Shown here: piece by piece, positions 21,395 through 24,647 of the stretch
How the letters are laid out: every line of letters begins with the position of its first letter
Numbering within the stretch: the stretch's first letter is position 1
Source of the DNA: a virus
Direction: 5' to 3' (one strand)
Virus record (IMG/VR): IMGVR_UViG_3300046373_000013
Coordinates: 1 to 24,647 of that record
Length of the DNA stretch: 24,647 nucleotides
Notes under the pieces: model-generated
What the model was told of the DNA's origin: nothing
Seen by the model: the letters and a program-made list of their open reading frames with translations, nothing else
Databases searched by the model: none
Program-made: the position numbers and the translations under genes

Positions 21395-22927
21395 ATGCAA
21401 ACCAAAGAATCGTACGAAAGTCTGTACCAGAAATACCGCGACGACAGTGCGATCCTTCGGAATGAGAAGTACGCTTACTGGAGTCTCCCTACTGTATTCG
21501 CCGATCCGGACGTAAACTATAACCGGGGTAAGCAGAATCCTGTTCGCCGTGATTTTCAATCGGTGGGCGCTATCCTGACGAACCAGCTGGCCAGTAAGAT
21601 GGCTTCGCTGCTGTTCCCATCCAATCAGTCGTTCTTCCGGCTTGACGCTGCGGTGAACACTGCTGAGATGACTCAGGCCATGGGCGTCAGCGCTAATGAC
21701 CTAGCATCCGGCCTAGCCACGCTGGAGAGTACCGCGTACCGCAGGATCTTCCTGCGAGCATCGTACCATCAGCTGGTGCACACCATGAAGCTCCTGATTA
21801 CGACGGGGAACGCCCTGTTGTACCGGGATAGTCCGGGTACGAACCTGCACGCATACAGCATGCGGCAGTACGCGCTGTGCCGCGATGGCTCCGGTAAAGT
21901 GCTGGATACTGTTCTGAAGGAACGTACCACCGTTGGGCAGCTACCTGCGTCCGTCCAAGGACACTTTGGCGCCCGGGAAGAGTACGATAGCGTGTGCCTG
22001 TACACCCGTATTAAGCGCGAGCGGCGCGGTGTGACCGACGTGTTCGTTGTAACCCAAAGCGTTGAGAACCTGCTGCTCGACACCCACGAGGAGTACCCGG
22101 AGGCAGTGTGCCCGTACATCCCTGTGACTTGGAACCTGATTACCGGTGAGAACTACGGCCGTGGCCTCGTTGAGGACTACGCCGGGGATTTCGCTAAACT
22201 CTCGGCTGTTGCTGAGGCGCTGGCGCTGTACGAGATTGAAGCCTGCCGTGTACTGCACCTCGCTGCCCCGGGCGCCGGTGGTGACGTGGATGCAATGGCG
22301 GAGGGTGAGTCCGGTCAGTGGTTCCAAGCCGACCCGACCAAGGTGCAGGCGTACGAGGCGGGGGACTTCCAGAAGATCAACGCCCTTGTGGCGGATCTTC
22401 AGAGTATCTTCCAGCGCCTCAGCCCCGCATTCATGTACGCAGGGAACACCCGTGACGCAGAACGTGTCACAGCGGAGGAGATTCGCCAGCAAGCCGAGGA
22501 AGCCAACCAGTCACTGGGTGGTGTGTACTCTGTCATTGCAGACGGTCTGCACATCCCGCTGGCCCACATCCTGTGCGCTGAGGTGAATCCAGAGTTCGTG
22601 TCTGAGATCATCGCAGGCGGTCTGACCCTGAGCGTACTCACCGGTGTGGCAGCCCTAGGTCGTTCCTCCGACGTGACCAAGCTGCTTCAGGTAGCCCAAG
22701 TGCTCGCCACCATCCTACCAGTGTTCACTCAGGCCAGCCAACGTCTTGACCCAGAGCGCACCATCTCGAAAGTGTTCGAGGGCTTCGGCCTGAACATAGA
22801 AGAGTACAGCCGCACCGAGGAAGAACTGCAAGCGCTGCAAGAGCAGAATGCCGCCCAAGCACAAGTACCAGTAGCCACAGATGTCGCTGACGTCGCTGGC
22901 CAAATCAGTCCACAAGGAGTCCTGTAA
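21395..22927 (+). CDS. Portal (head-tail connector) protein (510 aa)
   Basis: Forms the twelve-subunit ring at the capsid vertex through which DNA enters and leaves. The 510-residue length, N-terminal helix region (SYESLYQKYRDDSAILRNEK), conserved segment VGAILTNQLASKMASLLFPS, and YIPVTWNLITGENYGRGLVE match T7-like portal proteins (T7 gp8 is 536 residues). The segment RVTAEEIRQQAEE is also typical of this family. The C-terminal 60 residues are Gln/Ala-rich. ATG 21395 lies three bases after the previous stop, with a GGGGA upstream. The stop overlaps the scaffold start as TAATG. Confidence 0.95.
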   Translation: MQTKESYESLYQKYRDDSAILRNEKYAYWSLPTVFADPDVNYNRGKQNPVRRDFQSVGAILTNQLASKMASLLFPSNQSFFRLDAAVNTAEMTQAMGVSANDLASGLATLESTAYRRIFLRASYHQLVHTMKLLITTGNALLYRDSPGTNLHAYSMRQYALCRDGSGKVLDTVLKERTTVGQLPASVQGHFGAREEYDSVCLYTRIKRERRGVTDVFVVTQSVENLLLDTHEEYPEAVCPYIPVTWNLITGENYGRGLVEDYAGDFAKLSAVAEALALYEIEACRVLHLAAPGAGGDVDAMAEGESGQWFQADPTKVQAYEAGDFQKINALVADLQSIFQRLSPAFMYAGNTRDAERVTAEEIRQQAEEANQSLGGVYSVIADGLHIPLAHILCAEVNPEFVSEIIAGGLTLSVLTGVAALGRSSDVTKLLQVAQVLATILPVFTQASQRLDPERTISKVFEGFGLNIEEYSRTEEELQALQEQNAAQAQVPVATDVADVAGQISPQGVL

Positions 22928-23739
22928 TGACCGATACTGTAACCAACTCCGGCCAAGTCATCAACGAGTTCGGTAGCAAAGTAGATGCTGCCCCAGCTCC
23001 GGATGGCCTGAACGATCAGGGCAAGGTAACCACGCTCGACGATATCCTCGCAGCCGTACGCGGTGGCAAGGTAGTCGACAAGGCAGCTGATCCTGTGGTT
23101 GAGGACGCCCCGGATGACAAGACCGACCCGGTCAAGGACGCCACCGGCGAATTCAACACTGGCAACAAGGCTCTGGACATTGCCGTGGGCACCTTCGCCC
23201 GTAGCACCGGTGCCACGGACGCGGACTTCCAACGCGCATGCCAGAATGCTTTGGACTACAACGACCCTGCTTTGATCGACAAAGCTTTCCTAACTGAACG
23301 CTTCAAAGACCGCGCTGAAGACGCCCTCGCCCTTGCGCAGGCCGTGATTGAGCAAGCGGGCATTGAGAAGCAACGCCTAGTCGACAGTGTGTACGCACTG
23401 GCCGGTGATGAGGGCAAGTGGAAGGAAGCTTTGGGCGTGTACAAACAACACGCCCCAGCGGGCCTGCAGAAGGCTCTGAGTATGATGTTCAACTCGGGTG
23501 ACGCCGCCTCCGTTAAGGAAGCTGCCCAACTGGTGGTGGACTTCGCTAAAGGTAGTGGTGTACTGCCCGCAACCGGTGGCCGCCTCACAGCCGGCTCTGG
23601 TTTTGCGGATTCTGCAGGCCTGTCTGCTACCGAGTTCCAAGCTGCCGTTGGCAAGCTGAACCAGTCGTCTCGCACTTACGTTGCGGACTACAACAAACTC
23701 ATTGAGATGCGCCGTATCGGCAAACAACTCAACAAGTAA
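22927..23739 (+). CDS. Scaffold (capsid assembly) protein (270 aa)
   Basis: Directs assembly of the capsid shell and is lost before maturation. The composition is typical: acidic, Ala/Asp-rich, few aromatics, helical. The N-terminal half is disordered-looking (PVVEDAPDDKTDPVKDATGE). The C-terminal part is more ordered, with a basic end (YNKLIEMRRIGKQLNK) that would bind the capsid protein. It sits between portal and major capsid protein, as T7 gene 9 does. ATG 22927 overlaps the portal stop (TAATG) and has AAGGAG at 22913-22918. Confidence 0.9.
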   Translation: MTDTVTNSGQVINEFGSKVDAAPAPDGLNDQGKVTTLDDILAAVRGGKVVDKAADPVVEDAPDDKTDPVKDATGEFNTGNKALDIAVGTFARSTGATDADFQRACQNALDYNDPALIDKAFLTERFKDRAEDALALAQAVIEQAGIEKQRLVDSVYALAGDEGKWKEALGVYKQHAPAGLQKALSMMFNSGDAASVKEAAQLVVDFAKGSGVLPATGGRLTAGSGFADSAGLSATEFQAAVGKLNQSSRTYVADYNKLIEMRRIGKQLNK

Positions 23740-23762
23740 TTAATCCTTAGAGGAGAAATACA

Positions 23763-24647
23763 ATGGCTGATACCCCGTATGTACCGAACCTGACTCGCCC
23801 ACACTGGGGTGGTCCTAACTCGGATGCTGACATCCATCTGGAAGTCTTCGATGGCGCGCTGGACACCGCATTCGTGTACAACTCGTTCTTCCGCTCCAAC
23901 AGCACCTTCATCTCGGTCAACGATCGCTCTAACACTGCGCGTATCGACCGTCTGGGTACTGTGACCATCCAAGGTCGTAAATCCGGCGAGGCTCTCGTGC
24001 CGCAAGCCGTGAAGAACGACAAGCTGGTGATCACTGTGGACACCGTGACGTACGCCCGCACCCCGATCGACTATCAAGACGATTGGACCGCGCCAGACTT
24101 CCTGCCGGCTATCGGTAAGAACCACGGCACCGAACACGCTAAGCTGTTCGACCAGTCCCACATCATCCAGATCATCAAAGGTCGTACTTGGATTGCCCCT
24201 GCGCACTTGAAGCCAGCGTTCTATGATGGTAAAGAGTACACCGCGCAGCTGGTGACCAATGACAACGCTGCATCGGCCAAGGCCATCATCGCAGCACACG
24301 CTGCTGGTGTGCAAGAGCTGATCACACGCGACCTCGGAGGTTCGCTGAACGAGTTCATCACTCTGGTATCCCCACGAGTGTTCGGCATTCTGATGGCTGA
24401 TGACAAGCTCATCAACGTGCAGTACTCCGACGGCAACGGCAACTACGCCCAACGTCGTCTGGCGTATCTGAACGGTGTACGCATCGTTGAGACCGCCCGC
24501 TTCCCATCGGCGGTTATCACCAACCACCCACTGGGCGTAGCTTTCAACGTCGATGCTAACGACATCGCCTGCGAAATGGTTGTGTACCACCCTAACATGA
24601 CTCTGGTTACTGTTGAGGCTAAGGCGCACACCTCTCGCGTATGGGAT
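23763..24647 (+). CDS. Major capsid protein, 3' end cut by window (295 codons seen)
   Basis: An uninterrupted frame of 295 codons from ATG 23763 to the last base, with no stop seen. AGAGGAG just upstream is one of the strongest Shine-Dalgarno sites here, as expected for the most abundant virion protein. Segments such as LTRPHWGGPNSDADIHLEVF, RSNSTFISVNDRSNTARIDR, YARTPIDYQDDW and ITNHPLGVAF fit T7-like HK97-fold capsid proteins, usually about 330-350 residues, so perhaps 40-50 residues lie beyond the window. It follows the scaffold gene by 23 bases. A long reading frame on the opposite strand is a shadow. Confidence 0.93.
   Translation, partial: MADTPYVPNLTRPHWGGPNSDADIHLEVFDGALDTAFVYNSFFRSNSTFISVNDRSNTARIDRLGTVTIQGRKSGEALVPQAVKNDKLVITVDTVTYARTPIDYQDDWTAPDFLPAIGKNHGTEHAKLFDQSHIIQIIKGRTWIAPAHLKPAFYDGKEYTAQLVTNDNAASAKAIIAAHAAGVQELITRDLGGSLNEFITLVSPRVFGILMADDKLINVQYSDGNGNYAQRRLAYLNGVRIVETARFPSAVITNHPLGVAFNVDANDIACEMVVYHPNMTLVTVEAKAHTSRVWD

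Noticed and set aside
23688-24629. A 313-codon reading frame on the - strand
   Set aside because: It is antisense to the major capsid gene, which has a strong ribosome site and a recognisable product.
1-24647. tRNA genes, CRISPR arrays, integrase or insertion sequences
   Set aside because: No cloverleaf-sized gap, spaced repeat series or recombinase-like protein was found; genes fill almost all the sequence.

Overview
The window is part of a tailed bacteriophage genome. It is a T7-type podovirus (Autographiviridae grade) with every gene on the + strand, about 45 closely packed genes and almost no intergenic space. Three things support this. It carries a single-subunit T7-like RNA polymerase. 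Primase, DnaB-type helicase, ATP-dependent ligase, family A DNA polymerase, 5'-3' exonuclease, endonuclease VII and a metallophosphoesterase follow in series. A portal, scaffold and capsid block comes after them. The RNA polymerase gene lies immediately before the virion block, which is the phiKMV-like rather than the T7 arrangement. The sequence is moderately GC-rich by eye and strikingly rich in the palindrome GTAC. The host cannot be read from the window; a proteobacterium such as Pseudomonas or a relative is a guess.

Layout. Positions 1-2258 hold a chain of small early genes joined by ATGA or GTGA overlaps; several are shorter than 60 codons. Positions 2305-4886 hold two larger accessory genes: a 537-residue protein of unknown function and, joined to it by a TAATG overlap, a compact M20/M42-type zinc peptidase with all metal ligands visible. 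After two small coiled-coil proteins (4883-5637) comes replication: primase (5639), four small genes, helicase (7239), a hypothetical, ligase (8913), DNA polymerase (9906), a candidate DNA-binding protein (12297) and exonuclease (13101). Three small genes lead to endonuclease VII (14791), metallophosphoesterase (15222) and a DUF5664-type nucleotide pyrophosphohydrolase (16177). Five more small genes, one encoding a three-helix membrane protein, precede the RNA polymerase (17731-20193). Late genes follow: two small ORFs, a GNAT-like protein, a T7 gp7.3-like protein, portal (21395), scaffold (22927) and major capsid protein (23763), which is cut by the window edge after 295 codons.

Regulation. 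A 22-bp exact direct repeat lies just after the ligase gene (9863-9884) and just after the gene behind the RNA polymerase (20378-20399). It resembles T7/T3-family promoters. The second copy is followed at once by GGGAGA and an inverted repeat that could form a hairpin near the 5' end of the late mRNA. I infer these are phage RNA-polymerase promoters for replication and virion genes. A second, weaker recurring motif (GTACYTGCAA) heads two of the few real gaps. No terminator, tRNA, CRISPR array, integrase or insertion sequence is visible, and no stretch over 300 bases lacks a gene.

How the genes work together (inference from families). Small early proteins and the peptidase pair probably adapt the host. 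Endonuclease VII, exonuclease, metallophosphoesterase and pyrophosphohydrolase would process DNA and nucleotide pools. Primase, helicase, ligase and polymerase copy the genome, and the phage RNA polymerase then transcribes the head genes.
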